Source of the DNA: Diplonema japonicum
Taxonomy: Eukaryota > Euglenozoa > Diplonemea > Diplonemida > Diplonemidae
Assembly: GCA_964019335.1 (NCBI GenBank)
Contig: OZ025685.1
Location: forward strand, 436,001-500,000
DNA length: 64,000 nt
Reading direction: 5' to 3'
Position 1 is the first letter of the stretch. The number at the start of each line of letters is the position of its first letter. Below, one piece after another: positions 42,852 through 56,055 of this stretch. A program made the translations under genes and the position numbers. The notes under the pieces are model-generated. The model was not told where the DNA came from and searched no databases. It saw only the letters and a list, made by a program, of their open reading frames with translations.

Positions 42852-45800
42852 ATGTCCGGACTTACAGCCGGATTCAAAAGTTTGTTCAAGACCTCCAAGA
42901 AACGGAGCGTTACAGAAAAAAGCGAGGGATCTCCCGGTGCACATGTTCAAGAAGGCAGGAAACTGCATGAAGAGGTAAAAAAAGAGGAAGAAACACCCCT
43001 GGGGTGGGCGGATATAAAGAAGGTTATTGAGGCACAAAGATCATGGAACCAAATGAAGGAATGCACCGCAAAGACCGAATGGCAAGCCGTCCTTGACGTT
43101 TCCCACCACGTGGCAGGGTGGGACGATGGTCGAGCCCTGCCAAAACCCGCGTTTAGAAAAGCCTTTGAAGACGGAACTGCGCTTACATGCACGATATCCA
43201 GGCTTCTCGCTGCAAAGATAAGAAGCGCCCTTCAGTCTGACTGTATAAAGGAGACAGTAGTGGTGCTGACCTCGCGGGAGTTTGCTTCAGCTATGTACCT
43301 CACAGGCTGGCTGTGTGAGACTATTGAAAGCACTGTTATCAATGTTGCGTCTTCTTCCATTCCGTCACTCGTTGTAGCTTTTCTGCAGTCGGTGGCTGGT
43401 CAAGACCTCCCTCCTGCTTCTCATGAACCTGTTTTCACTGTGATCTTCCCTACCCTCCGCAGCCTTGTTGTGCACCCCACATGTGTTGATGACCTCACGC
43501 GAGGAGGTTATCTTCGCACGTTACTCGAGCTCCTCCTTCGTGGTCTTCACAAGCCGAATATACCGCTCTTCCCTGCAAGGGCTGCATCGGAGTCTGCTGA
43601 CCTTCTTATCCTTGCTTCCCGTCGTAGTTTATCTCACGTTGCGGCGTTGAAGCCTATCACAACGCTTCTCTCTGAGTTCCACCGGCATCTTAAGTCCCCT
43701 TCCATGCAAGCGGTGCCCCTTCCTGAAAACGTTTGTATTGTTCAGGTTGCGGTTCTACGTATTGTTTCTGAGTTGCTTAAGCTCCTCGACATGCAGATCC
43801 CGACCCCCATCTACTCCAACCAGATCATGGGCTTCAACAGAACCGGTGTCGAGCTATGCGCCACCGCCGCGATACGCAGCTGTCAGTACAACTCTGCTGA
43901 ATCGGTTGTGCTTTTTTCCAATTTGGTGTACATCTCGAATCAGGGAGGGGAGTCGGGGGGGGCCACCGTTACTTCGCAGTCCGAGTCCATCTTCTCCGAC
44001 AGGGCACGGGCACCCTCCATCATGTTCACGGAGTCTGCCGAGGGCTCCACGCTTGCCAAAAACTCGGCTGTGTTCGGCATGCTGCCGAAGATCGCTGAAG
44101 AGTCCGACTCCGCCGCGCAGCAACGCGTTGCCGAATGCATGATGAAAATCTTCTCCGACCACAAGAACAACTACTCCCTCCTACACAAGACACAGGTACT
44201 TCCAAAACTACTCCACAAACTGGGCTCCCTGCAGCCCATGGGACAGATGTCTGTCATCCAGGTACTGCAGTTCGTCGTCCAGCAGCTCAACTACCGACCT
44301 GAACAAGCCATCTTCATGGCTGTGCACAAGGTTGGGGAACAAGATCTTCCGCCCCGGTTAGTCACTTCTCTCCTCCGGATGTTCATGGAGTTCATCAAAC
44401 TGGACCCCACCTTCCGCAACATTCTGAAGGATGCGGGCCTTACTTCGGCCTGCAACCTGTACTTCAAGAACCTCCTCACGACGCAGGAGCCGTCCACACC
44501 AGAGCAGTCCCGTTGCGCGGAGGCGGCACTTGACATCTGCCTGCTGATGATGGAAGGGAAGTCTGATGCGGCACACCAGCATCTTATGAACATCACGAAG
44601 AACGAAGGTGTGTTGACGCTGCTAAAATGTATGACAAGCAAAGTGCTGCACGAGGACATCAGGAAAGCCATGCGGAAGTTCCTCCTGGCAGCTGCAGCTG
44701 TGGATGCCCGCAGGGAAGAGTGCGGCGGGATCTTCGAAGCACTAATGTCGTATCTGGCGACAGGCGTTTCGAATATCGGAGTTGACTGGGCCTGCATCGG
44801 AGAGGGGCTTGGGGTGCTGCTCAAGGTGGTCGCAACCCAGCCTTCATGTAGACCTGTGTTCTCGCGGCTTCGACTGGCGGGCGGTATTCAGATTCCCTTA
44901 GCGCTATTACGCCCTCTGTCGGGGTTGGGGAAAACGGCCAGTGAGCCTGACCCTCCACTTCTTGCACCTGCCGTGACAAGATTGGCGTGGGCTCTGAGCG
45001 GGGTGATGTCAGTGCGGCATACGCCAGACCTCGGCACCTTCTGCGGCGCTTCAAGATCATTGTGCACCGTGCTTGGTGCGCGCCGTGCAGTGTGGGACAT
45101 GCTGTATGCCTCGGTTGGGTACTGGTTAGACGCATCCACGCACGACGCTCTCATCAGCGCACTCGGCACACCTACAGAGGTCTGCAGGCAGTACTACATC
45201 AAGGGGATGCCGACTGCAGTCATGTTCCCAGCAGCGTTGTCAGGGGCACTCGGTATCATCCCGCAGCTGAGCTCGGTGGAGGCCAAGGGCGTTATTAACT
45301 TCATTCAAGGTAACTTGGCGGGGGTGCCGCTGCTGGTGCCTGGTGACGTTGCCGGTGCGAATGCTGTGGTTGAGCTGGCGGAGAAGGAGTGGGCTAGTGT
45401 CGTCGATGACACCATGCTGGACTTCTTGATTGATGAACCAGAAGGAGTGCTGGAAGCTCTGCTACCTGACGCCTTGTCCGCATGGTGCCAGCCCAGCCAC
45501 ATCCGTAGACTGGCTGCTTTTGTGAAGAACCCCCCAGGTCCGGTAGCTTCTTTGGAGCAGGCAGCGAAGTCTGTCGCAGCCGTTGCGAGGAAGCCTCGCA
45601 ACACTAACCAGATCGCCTTCAATGGAGTTGCTAGCTCGGTACTCACCCTTGTGAACCCTGCTATACAGTGGCCCCCCTCGGGCATCACAATTAGTTGTTG
45701 GTTCGAATTCTCGAGACCGCCCGTCAGCAGTGATCACGATCCGAGCACGCAGCCAGGACCGATCGTGACCAGGCTCAGCTGGATGGACCAAGAGAACCGT

Positions 45801-48800
45801 AAGCTATTTGTGCAGCTGGGGATCGATGGACGAAACCACCTGGTGCTGGTCAGCAACTACATCACCGAAATCTCAAATGAAATGAGGGAAGAACCTATGC
45901 CGCAGCTACATACCTTTTTGGACTACGAGTTCAAAGAGGGCACGAAGTACCATATCGTTATGGTGCACCACAAGCAGGCGATGATGAAGATGGTGAAGAG
46001 TGAGGCTGTATTGTACGTGAACGGCGCGGTAGTACAACGCCTCCCTGTACCCTATCCTCCGTCCACTCAGCATACTTCGCCCAGGCTTAAGGCTTCTTGC
46101 GGTTTGGGCAAACCTCGTGCTACACGCCCTTATGGAGATTCTTGGGCCACGGGCGGTAGGCTGCAGGTGGCACAACTCCGTATTCTCGGCAACTCTGCAT
46201 GTCCTGCAAGCGTGCTGTCTATGTACGCCCTTGGTCCAGCGTACCAGGGTCCATATGACACTGCAAGCACAGAGACTCTTGCAGTGCAGCAGATGACGAG
46301 CAGGGCTTGTCCGGTGCTCACGCCTGCTCAGTTGGCACTGTTGGACCACCCTGCTAGCAATTGGCCAGACGGCACCGAGACTATCGGTGACGCGTGCATC
46401 TGGCTGCTGCTGCCTTCGACAGGTGCTGACCAATCAGTGCCTGTAGTCAGTAAGTCGAACAATGTGCCTGCAGAGCCTATCTACAGCGGGAACGTTGTGA
46501 GCATGGTCTGGGCTTCTCCAGGTGGGTCCATTGCCGTGTTGGCTGCGCAACGGGGTATGCCTCAGTTACTGCTGGGATGGGCACTGGAAGGACAGGCAGT
46601 GGGACTCGGGAAACCTTCGCAGCAGGCCATTCGGCAAACCATCCTGTGTTTGTTAAGTTTGCTGCGCTGCACAGCTGACATCGACCCACTCGTCTCTGAC
46701 GACTACTCTCTGCATGAAGGGATAGCTGGCTTGCTGCGGGAGCACCCTGCTCTGTGCGATGATCAGGTAGTGGAAGCTATCGTGTACGCTACTGTGTGCA
46801 ACGGTGCAGTGCGGTCGCTACCCCTGGTGAAGCACATCCTGCTGGATGGCTCGCTGTGGAGGAACTGCGGGACGTCATCAGCTGTACTGGCTTTAGAGCA
46901 CCTGAGGCAGTGTGTCTGCGACGGGAAGCTGAAACACTTCAACGCGCTGAGGCTGCAACGCGGTGCGGACATGACACGTGCTCTGCTGTACATGCTGATC
47001 GGGGAACCGGGCAAGCCGCCACACCACCTCATCATGCAGGGCGCTGTTGAGACGATGGAGCAGCATCTTGCCGCACTGGCAGTGGACCAGTTCAGTCTTG
47101 AGACAGCTTTTCTTGACATCTGCAGGTTCATCGGACACCTCATCAAGGAGACAGGGTTTGAAGGTATCTCAACTCAGCTGCGGCACTTCGTTTCGAACAG
47201 ACTCATGAAGCTCCTGCTTGACTTGGTGATATCAGGTAAACCCTCGCTGGACTCGGGCTTTGGGTGCTCTAGGAACTCGGACTTCATCGGCGCATCGGTG
47301 ATGCATGCTTTCACCAATGCGGCGGGGATATCACCAAAGGTGAAGCGGAAGCAGTCTTCAAAGGACCCGTTTACGGAGGCGATCCTGCATTGTACCGATG
47401 TGAGGTGGTTTGTAAACATTCTGGAGCGAGCACGGCACCCCGTCATGGCTGTGCTGACCTTAAAGCTGCTTGGGAGGACTTTTGCCTTGCCGGACAGAGT
47501 CGGCACGTTCCGCAAGACCATCGCAGCGTCGCGAGTGATTGCCGAGAATATTGATAAACACTGCAACCAACCTGAGGTGTACGCGATGGTCGTCGGACTG
47601 CTCTGCGACAATCCTGCTAAGGATCACACTATTGAAAATCTGGCGTCTGTCGGGAAGTTTGAGAAATCCGCCACAGAAAGCGATGCCGAGTTCCCTCTGT
47701 TCGGGACCATGTTGTCCATTGCACTCTCTCTGTCGGGGGCTTCATACGCATATGCTGCTGGACTAGGGAAGCAACTACTGTTCTCGCGCCCCGTAAACAG
47801 CAACAACCTCTTGATGGCCATCCCAACGCACTCGGCACGGGACAGGTGGCGCCGGCTGATGACGAGAGTGCGAGCCTTTGTCTGGCTGAAGGTGCGTCTG
47901 GGTCTCAACAAAATGGGATGCACGGCGTCAAGCCCAATAGAGGGAAGGGTTCACGTAGTGGATGGACCGAGCGCCGTGAAGCTAGCTGACGAAGCGCTGC
48001 TTCGCGTGGCGGCTTGTCTCCGAACAGGTGGCACTAGGCTGGATGCTTTCATGAAGTCTGAAGACATGCTCAGCAGCGCTGTAGACGTGGTGTTCTCCAC
48101 GATCCGCCCTCTCCCTGTGACCAAGGAAGACACGGCAGACGAGTTCGTTTTCATCGACAACGACCCCGAACAGTTTGATGCACTGGAAAGCGATGGGGAT
48201 GGTGACGACGCATCTGACGACTCGAACCTCTCCTACTCCAGCCTCGACCTGGGGACGACATCGCCCAGGAGTTCTACTTGGGTTGCCGAGGATGGCCCAT
48301 TCCCCTGCAACCTTCACAAGTCGCCTATCTTGCAGGTCATTGCTTGTGGTGTATGCGGTGCTGTGCTACGTGACACCCCCTGGACCATCATCGCTAAGAC
48401 ACGGAAGTCCAAACGCTCCACAGAGCGTGACTCTCCTGCGGCAGCCATCTTGCACAGGGTGCTGAACTCGTTCCCTGCCAATTCTTCCCTCGTTGCGCAG
48501 TCCTCCTTCCAGCTAGCTGTAGCGAAGGCGGTGCTCACAGCGATGCACACAGCCATCGACGTCATTCTCACTGAAGCAGCGTTCCTGCAAAACGCAGTCA
48601 GCATCTTGTCTTACCTCACTACACGCCTGTGCTCAGGATACGCGACTCCTGTACCTGAGCTGATGAACTTCGGGGCTGACATCCTGCACGGGATGGAGAG
48701 CAAGCAGCTTGTCCCTTTCAAAGGACTGTGGACGCAGTTCATCAACCGAGCCAGTTTGTGGCTGCTCTCAAGCAACCTGCACCCCAAAGAGCTCCCGTTG

Positions 48801-51794
48801 GAGTACGGGATCAACACTCTGCTAGCATCCCTCCCAATGGTGCTACACATCTCCAATGGCGAATCGGTCTTCTTGCAGCAGCTGGTGTACCTGCTGCATC
48901 AACTCATGAAGGTTCAGGTGGATACAGTTCAGGACAAGGTGTTGGTTGTCATGCGCCTGCTGGTCGACACTTTCCGGAATTCCCCCAGCCTTGTTGATGT
49001 CTTCATCTCGCCGAAGCGCAACCTACTGCAGGGCGGTTTCGATCAGCTGGACGGGACCGTGTCGGGCACGACGAGGTTCAAGGAGTGGTCTGCCTCTCAC
49101 GAGAACGAGCTGAACGACTTCTTTTCCCAAAAGCACATGACGGCACATCAAAAGTGGAGGAGGAGGGAGGAAAAACAAAAGGTGTGGCTGAAGCTCGTTG
49201 TGCAGGAAGCAAAGACAGCTGCTGCTGATATGCGCATTAAGCAGGAAAATTACAAATCGAAAAATAAAGAATGGTCAAACACGTATGACTTGGGTGTCGA
49301 GATGGAACCTTGTGTCTTTGCGTGGCCTACGACCTCTGCAGCTCTGCTCCGGTGCAGTCCTCGCACAGTGATCCCACCGTTTGCGGCTGTGAAGGGGGTG
49401 AGGTGGCCTTCGAGGGTGGCTAGCGTTTTAGGGCCGTGCATGCCTGCTGTGTCGGAAGCACCTGTCGCGAAGACGAAGAGAAGTGACGAGGAGCGGAAGG
49501 ACGAGCATGCGGCGTATCGTCTGTGCTGTCTTGCGTCAACTGATGATGGGTTGACACCTCTATGTGCTATGATCCACACACCGCCCACCAAGGTAGCCGG
49601 TCAGGTGGAAAGCGAGACTGTTGATGGGCTCAGCCAGGCTGCAAGCTGGTTCTGTAACGTCATCACTGCAAAGCACAACGACACGGCACAACACGTGTTC
49701 AACGCCTCGCGGGTGTGGTACCTGGAGTCCATCCCCACGTTGGTGATTGTCGGCCAGAAGTCCGTATACCTAGCATCGCACTGCAGACGGAACGAGCAGG
49801 GCGACGTGGAGTACTACCCCGCAAGGCTCAGTAGAACCGGACCACCTGTCAACACCGCTGAAGCCCAAAAAGCATCAAACAAGCAAAACAAAAGCGCTGT
49901 TGGCGGGCTATTAGCCCACGGATGGAAAGGCCTTAAGGGTGTCGTGGGTAGGCCTGGTGCGTTGAAGCAAAAGGGGACAGATGAAGAGAAGGAACACAGA
50001 GTGTTGCTGAGTATGACATTGGTGCACTTGTTCAGCCAAGGGTGCGTGATGGAGATCCCCCTTGGTGGCATTGCTGAAGTGGTGAAGAGGAGAACGCATC
50101 ATGAAGACGTGGCGTTAGAAATCACAACAGAGGTTGGGAAGGCGTTTTTGTTGACAGTGATGAACCTGTCGAGCATCATTTCGGAGAGCGAAAGGAACAG
50201 GATGTACAAGGTCATCATCGCTGCTGCCCCGTATGCGACCTGCCCTGACCACGCAGCTACCCTTGGGGACCTCACGCAGATGTGGCGGGTACGCATGCTC
50301 ACTAACTATGATTATATCCTCACCGTCAACGCTGTCGCGGGGCGCACCTTCTCCGATCTCAACCAATACCCTGTGATCCCGTGGGTGCTGGCATCTTACG
50401 ACACCCCCACCATTGACCTCTCGGACCGTTCTGTGTACAGGGACCTGAGCAAGCCTATGGGCGCACTGGACAACAAGCGAGCAGCCTCCTTCGAAGCACG
50501 ATTCTCAGAATGGGACGACCCCGAAATCCCAAAGTTCCACTACGGTTCGCACTATTCCACACCAATGATGGTGCTGTGGTACCTCACACGCCTCCAGCCC
50601 TACACCTCTATGGCTGTTGTGTATCAAGGTGGCAAGCTTGATCTGGCAGATAGACTCTTCCACTCTGTGGCAGATGCATGGCACTCCGCAAGCAGGGGTT
50701 CTAACACCGACGTAAAGGAGCTGGTACCTGAGTTCTACACCTCCTCCGAGTTCTTGCTTAACACGAATTCCCTCAACCTTGGTGCGAACAGGGAGGGCAC
50801 CGTGCTCAATGACGTTGTCCTCCCCCCTTGGGCCGCAAGCCCCGAGCACTTCATCGCTGTGCAGCGTGCAGCGCTAGAGTCGGAACACGTCTCCGCCAAC
50901 CTGCACAAGTGGGTTGACCTGATCTTCGGTGCGACACAGCTAGGGGAGGAGGCCGAGAGGAAGCTGAATGTGTTTTACCATCTCAGTTACAAGGGCGGGC
51001 TCAGCAGGCTGCTTGAGACTGCAGAGGACCCTGGCGAGAAATGGGCAGCAGCGACGCAGGTGGCGCAATTCGGGCAAACCCCCAAACAGCTGTGGACGGG
51101 TCACCACCACCAGCGCAACACTTCGCCGCTGAGCTCTAACGCACGGCTGGCAGGGGTGTGCAAGCATGCCCAAGCGAGCAAGTGTTACAGTGGTGTGCTT
51201 TTCAGTGCCACAGGTGACTACCAGACGGGCAGTTCCTTCACGTGGGTAAATGTGACAAGTACCGAAGGGTGCGGGCAGATGATGCTGCTGTCGCCTGGGC
51301 TCGGGCGTCTTGGCAGCGCACAGGGGTACATCGACATGTCTAAGCGCGACGGATTCGCTCGTGTGTACTGCTCTGGGGATGGACAGCTGGCTGCGAGACT
51401 GCCTCTGCCGTGCGGAATGAAGGGAGCCTCTGTGACAGCTATGCTGCATAATTCATTCATAGCATTCTGCGGGACGCCCACAGGCATCCTTGCCATGCAG
51501 ATCAACGCAAAAAGCATTCCCAGCTCCGCAACACCCTCGCCGTGGACGGCGTCTGGGCACCCTGCCTTTAAGTCCATCACACCGCTGTACCGTCTTGTGT
51601 CGCACTGGGGGCCCGTCGACAGACTCGTGCACATACCGGACACTTCGCTGCTGATTTCCTCGTCGAATGATGGCGGACAGCCTGTCGTGTGGCACGCAGG
51701 GCACAGGCAAGGGGCCTACTGCGGGCACCTTAAGGAACACAAAGGGCAGTTCATCGACGCAAAAGTCCTGCACAACAGGAGGTATTGCGCAAGA

Positions 51795-51842
<48 letters not shown>

Positions 51843-52452
51843 AGGTGGCTCTTCACATGCTCAGCTGACACAGTGTACATCTTCCACACAAAAGACCTGA
51901 GCAAGCTGGCAAGGGTGAAGGTGCCCGACTTCTCTTCAAGCATCGGGGCCGTGACAGCTGTCGAGCCAGTATGTCTTTCCCTTATAATTCCTCACAACGA
52001 AACAGCTGGTTCTGCCGGAAAGGGAGCAGCAAGTACCGTTCCTGACTGGGCATGCAACAGGTAAAGTGGCTTTGTGGAGTGCACTCCTATCAGACACAGG
52101 TATTAAAAGAGAATGGGGAAAAAAAAAAAACAAATTTTCTTTTTTTTTTTTTTTAAAGGTGCGATTGTAAAGTTGTCTTTTGAGATGGTACTGCCTCACT
52201 CCCCTCAGAGGGCCCCTGTCACAGCGCTGTTGCAGCGTCCCCCACCCTTTATGGTGAAGCCTAGCGGGCTGTACTATCAGACCGTGGCGTCAGGTATTTA
52301 AGGGATTCTTTTATTTAAAAACACAACAACTGACAGACGGCTTCAACTCCTTTGAAAAGCAGCCTTTCCTCTTCTCCGCCCACAGCGATGGGTCACTGTT
52401 GCAATGGAACGGAGGTGTTGATAGTTTGTCTCTGTGGCCTTCCCTCGTGTGA
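42852..52452 (+). CDS. Giant BEACH-WD40 protein with concanavalin-A-like domain, five exons
   Basis: Exons 42852-51781, 51845-51968, 52006-52099, 52159-52293 and 52337-52452 sum to 9399 nt, exactly 3132 residues plus stop. Introns are 63, 37, 59 and 43 nt, all GTAT...AG. The joins rebuild WD repeats (NRR|WLFTCSADTVYIF; EP|LVLPE; GKVALWSA; FLFSAHSDGSLLQW). The N-terminal ~900 residues are armadillo/HEAT-like helices; ConA-like lectin fold ~915-1130; helical middle; PH-BEACH domain ~2270-2480; BEACH ~2483-2716 (MLTNYDYILTVNAVAGRTF, YPVIPWVLA, FHYGSHYST, WVDLIFGATQ); WD40 to the end. It has the WDFY3/LYST/neurobeachin layout without a FYVE finger. BEACH proteins organise membrane traffic, lysosome size or selective autophagy. 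Confidence 0.95.
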
Positions 52453-52774
52453 TGAACTCCCCCGAACGCCGTAAGATTTTTTTTTAAAAAGAGAGAAGAA
52501 ATTCAAGAAAAAAAAAGGGGGGCCCCTATTCTCCCAGTTCTACCTTTTTATTTTATTTTTATTTATTTTTTTTCTTGTTTATTATAGAGATTTGAAAAAG
52601 ACACCACGAAAAAAAAAAAAAAAAACAGACGAAAAGTGTTTTTTTTTTTTATTCTACAGCTTTCCCCCCCTTTTTATTTTCTTCGTTACGGTGTACGGTA
52701 AAAAGACTTTTTTTTCGTCCCCCCCCCAAAAAAAAAAACAGGGAAGGGGACACATTTTTTTACCCCCAAAAAAA
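52453..52774. other. Short low-complexity intergenic region
   Basis: A/G and T runs. Frames here encode poly-Lys and Phe only. It ends with an A8 run directly before ATG 52775. Confidence 0.6.
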
Positions 52775-54091
52775 ATGAAGGAGTGGTTTGCGCAATATAG
52801 GCTGCGAGCAGTACGCGCAACAGAAAAGGACGCACCTGCAAAGGGCAACGAAGAATCATATGGAAGGGAGATGGGGCTGACGTCGAGGAGCGAGACGGGT
52901 CTCGACAATGCAAAAGAAGTCACCGATCCATGGAGGTGGGGAGAAGGCTGCGCTGCCGTTAACGCAGTAGCAGTAACATGCCAAGGCTGGCTGTGGCTGT
53001 TCTCCGGAATGGGGACCGCAGACATGCAATGGGAAGACGAATGCGTCCTAACCCGTGTACGTCCTTCTGACCCATCAACTCTAAAAAGGTACAGGTTCAG
53101 ATCAAAGGTCAGCCAAACACCCGACTCAACACGAGGAGGCGCTGGTGTCGTCGTCCCATCATGCAAAAAGTTTTTATCGACCCTTCCTGACTCCCCGGGT
53201 TTGTTTATATATAGCGGAAGAATGGCATATGCAGGTTCGGCTGAGGTACCAGAACGAAGAAGGGTTCTTTTAATACCGTTCCCGTCACCTACAGAGACCA
53301 CCTACGAGCTGTCGTATTTAACAATAACACATGAGGACACCGGTTCTCTCCTCCCAGCTCAGTTCGGGCACACTATGATCCATGATGAGGTGACAGACAC
53401 GTTAGCCGTTTTTGGAGGATACGATGGTGTCCTAGACAGGGATGTTCTGTTGCTCATTGACCCCGTTAAAAAAACATGGAAGGAGGTTTCCATTAAAGGC
53501 GAAACCCCTTTAGGAAGATGTTTCCACATTTGCGGCCGTGTTCCCGGCCATCCACTTCGTGTATGGGTATGGGGCGGCTTCAATACATCAGGCTGTTTAT
53601 CAGATGGTTGGGTTTGCGAAATAGACACCAAGACGAAGACGGGAAGGTGGACTCCTGACGGTTGTACTTATAAGTTACACCCAGAAGGCCGGCAAGCATC
53701 AGCAAGCTGTGTAATATGGGATCAGAAAGGGCATGTTCTGCTACAAGGGGGTTACAATAGGAATCGTATGTTTAGTGATTGGTGGGTCTTTGACATGTCG
53801 CAGCAGTGTTGGTTTCTTTTGAAGCCTCCCTTGCCTTCTCTGTACCTTAAGGGGCACAGTGCCGTGTGTATTCCTTCTAGCACCGGGGCTGATATTCTCG
53901 TTATCGGTGGGCAGCACGTTAACTCCACCAGAGATTTATATTCTATCAACCAGCACACGTTTAAGGTAGCTGTGGAGACCTCGTTAAAGCAGATTCTAGC
54001 TGCGTTCATATCTTCAACCCCTTCTCTGAAGCTCGCAACAGAACTCGGTACCCAGCCTGTTCAACCCCAGCGGCAAGGCCTGTCCTCGTGA
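52775..54091 (+). CDS. Kelch-repeat protein
   Basis: 438 residues from the ATG at 52775. Upstream in-frame codons are homopolymeric and excluded. Repeats of kelch type are visible: TLAVFGGYDGVLDRDVLLLID followed by KTWKEV, then LRVWVWGGFNTSGCLSDGW, VLLQGGYNRNRMFSDWWVFDM and ILVIGGQHVNSTRDLYS, each with the double Gly, a Tyr/Phe and a Trp a few residues later. About five or six blades can be counted, enough for a beta-propeller. There is no signal peptide, BTB, F-box or other partner domain. Probably a cytosolic protein-interaction propeller; function unknown. Confidence 0.85.
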   Translation: MKEWFAQYRLRAVRATEKDAPAKGNEESYGREMGLTSRSETGLDNAKEVTDPWRWGEGCAAVNAVAVTCQGWLWLFSGMGTADMQWEDECVLTRVRPSDPSTLKRYRFRSKVSQTPDSTRGGAGVVVPSCKKFLSTLPDSPGLFIYSGRMAYAGSAEVPERRRVLLIPFPSPTETTYELSYLTITHEDTGSLLPAQFGHTMIHDEVTDTLAVFGGYDGVLDRDVLLLIDPVKKTWKEVSIKGETPLGRCFHICGRVPGHPLRVWVWGGFNTSGCLSDGWVCEIDTKTKTGRWTPDGCTYKLHPEGRQASASCVIWDQKGHVLLQGGYNRNRMFSDWWVFDMSQQCWFLLKPPLPSLYLKGHSAVCIPSSTGADILVIGGQHVNSTRDLYSINQHTFKVAVETSLKQILAAFISSTPSLKLATELGTQPVQPQRQGLSS

Positions 54092-54828
54092 GACGCTCTC
54101 GAACAGGCCTGCGTGGTGAGTGGGAAAAAGGGGAAGAGAGGCGATAGTGCACCTCTCCTTTAAAAAATGTTTGCTCGCCATATTTTTTTGTAAATGTCTC
54201 TTTTTTTTTTTTTTTTTTTTTTTTTTCTTTTTTTTTTTATCATTATTCCCTCTCCTTTTTTTTTTGCTGGAACAAAAAGGTTTAAAAAAAAAAAAGTAAA
54301 GTGGAAAAATTAAAAAAAAATGTCAGGCTGCCAAAATTAACTCAGTCCGGGGGGGGGGGGGGGGGGGTGTTTTACTCACAGACACCCTGGATGTCGGTGA
54401 GGTGCTTCTTCCGGACTGTATCTGTGCTGCTTCCCCGATTTGGAAGATTTTTTGTTTCAACAACTAAGAAGGGTTGACTTACTGCCTTCAAGAGAAGCCT
54501 GACAAGCTCACCGCACCCCGGACGCAAAAAGAACTTGGGCATTGTCAGTTCGGGGGGTTTTCTTTTCACTTTACAGTATAATAATAAAAGGGAATGGAGG
54601 CAAAACTTTGTCAGTTCACCCTATGCTACGGCTTTTGCATAAACAAACAATAATCAGCCAAACTCTTTTTTTTTTTCTTTTTTCTTTTTGCCTTTTTCTT
54701 TCTTTCCTGGTGCGTTCGCCAAAAGGATAGAAAAAAGAGGGGGGGGGAAAGTTCTTCACTTTTGAGGAAAATCGATTGTGTTTGGGAGGGTTGTTTTCTT
54801 TTTATTTTTCTTCTTCTTTTTTGCAAGA

Positions 54829-54910
54829 ACGAGTCTTTGACTTTGTCCTAAACAAAAAGGAATGTTGGTCAATGTGTTTCGGGTTGAACGGCCAGTTCCT
54901 TTTTTTTTTC
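54829..54910 (+). repeat. Dispersed repeat family, copy at 54.8 kb
   Basis: Blocks GAGTCTTTGACTTTG, AACAAAAAGGAATGTTGG and GGTTGAACGGCCAGTTCC, then a T run. The same ordered blocks, diverged, occur at 56056-56190. Part occurs at 62335-62425, and an inverted part at 14851-14905. Confidence 0.6.
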
Positions 54911-54946
54911 TTTGATGGGGGTGAGGTGTACTTCTCTCACCTCGAA

Positions 54947-54981
<35 letters not shown>

Positions 54982-56055
54982 CTTTAATCACCACTATTGT
55001 GAGCGGCATATCCTCAAATGAGATTTAGCCTCTTTTGCCTTAAGTTTTCTTTTTTGTTGTTACAAAAAAAAAGGGGGGGGAGGGGGATACCAACGACCCT
55101 GATTTAAAACAAAGAAAAAGGAAAGAAATTAAATACACTTTTTGAAGACCTAATATGGGAAGAAGAAGAAAAAAAGAGAAAAGAAAATTCCCATTACCGT
55201 ATTTGTACTTAATGTGAAACGGGAAAAAAGTTCAAAAAGAATCCTTTTCCCCTTACCGCCCGTTTGTTCCATATTTATACTGTAGCCCGGTGCCTAAAAG
55301 AGCCAAAATAAAATAATAATAGTAAAAAAAAAAAAAAACTAAGAATCACAAAAAAAAATTTTTTTTTTCCCGTACCATGTGAAGTTCAAATACGGTATTC
55401 CGCTGTAATATAATTTTTTAGCAGAGTTGAAACCAACTCTCTTCCCCCCCCCCCCCCCCCCCCCCCTCCCCTTTTTTTCGGCATTGGAGCAGTGAAGTAA
55501 GGCCTTGAGGATATAAGCTCTTGACAATACCACGTCTGCATTCGTCACCACTAGGTGCGTTTTGCACCAAACTGCGTTGGACAATAGACAAGGTAAACTA
55601 CGGGAAATGCGGGCTCCCAGAGGGGGGGAGAAAAAAAAAAGGAAGGAAGGAAGGGACCGGGCACAGGGCTGCTCTGTCAGTTTCTTGATAATTTTGACGA
55701 AACAACGCGGTGACTGGGAATGGGTATAAAAAGAGAAGGGAGGGAGGAAAGACAGAAGACTTGAGTTAGTGGAACTTATCCTTTCTTGAGGACACCTATG
55801 CCCTCAGGGCCTGTTAAAGGCTTAAAAGAAAAAGAGGGGAAAATAATTTACAAAAAAAAAAAAAGAAAGAGTACAGTGGAATTACCACTGATTCGCCTTC
55901 CTTTCACCCCCCCCCCCCCTTTTTCATAGCACTGGTAACATACCAAGGTTTTAGGACAATTTAAGAGTCCGGCAGATTAGTCTTCAACACATGAGGTACC
56001 TCTGACACTTAAAGAGGGCGGGTTTGGGGGGGGGGATTGTTTTTACTTTCTTTTG

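Noticed and set aside
34372..54569. Minus-strand frames such as 57 codons at 54372-54542 and many opposite real genes
   Set aside because: None has a recognisable domain. The 54.4-kb one is of ordinary composition and might be a repeat remnant, but there is no supporting start context or homology.
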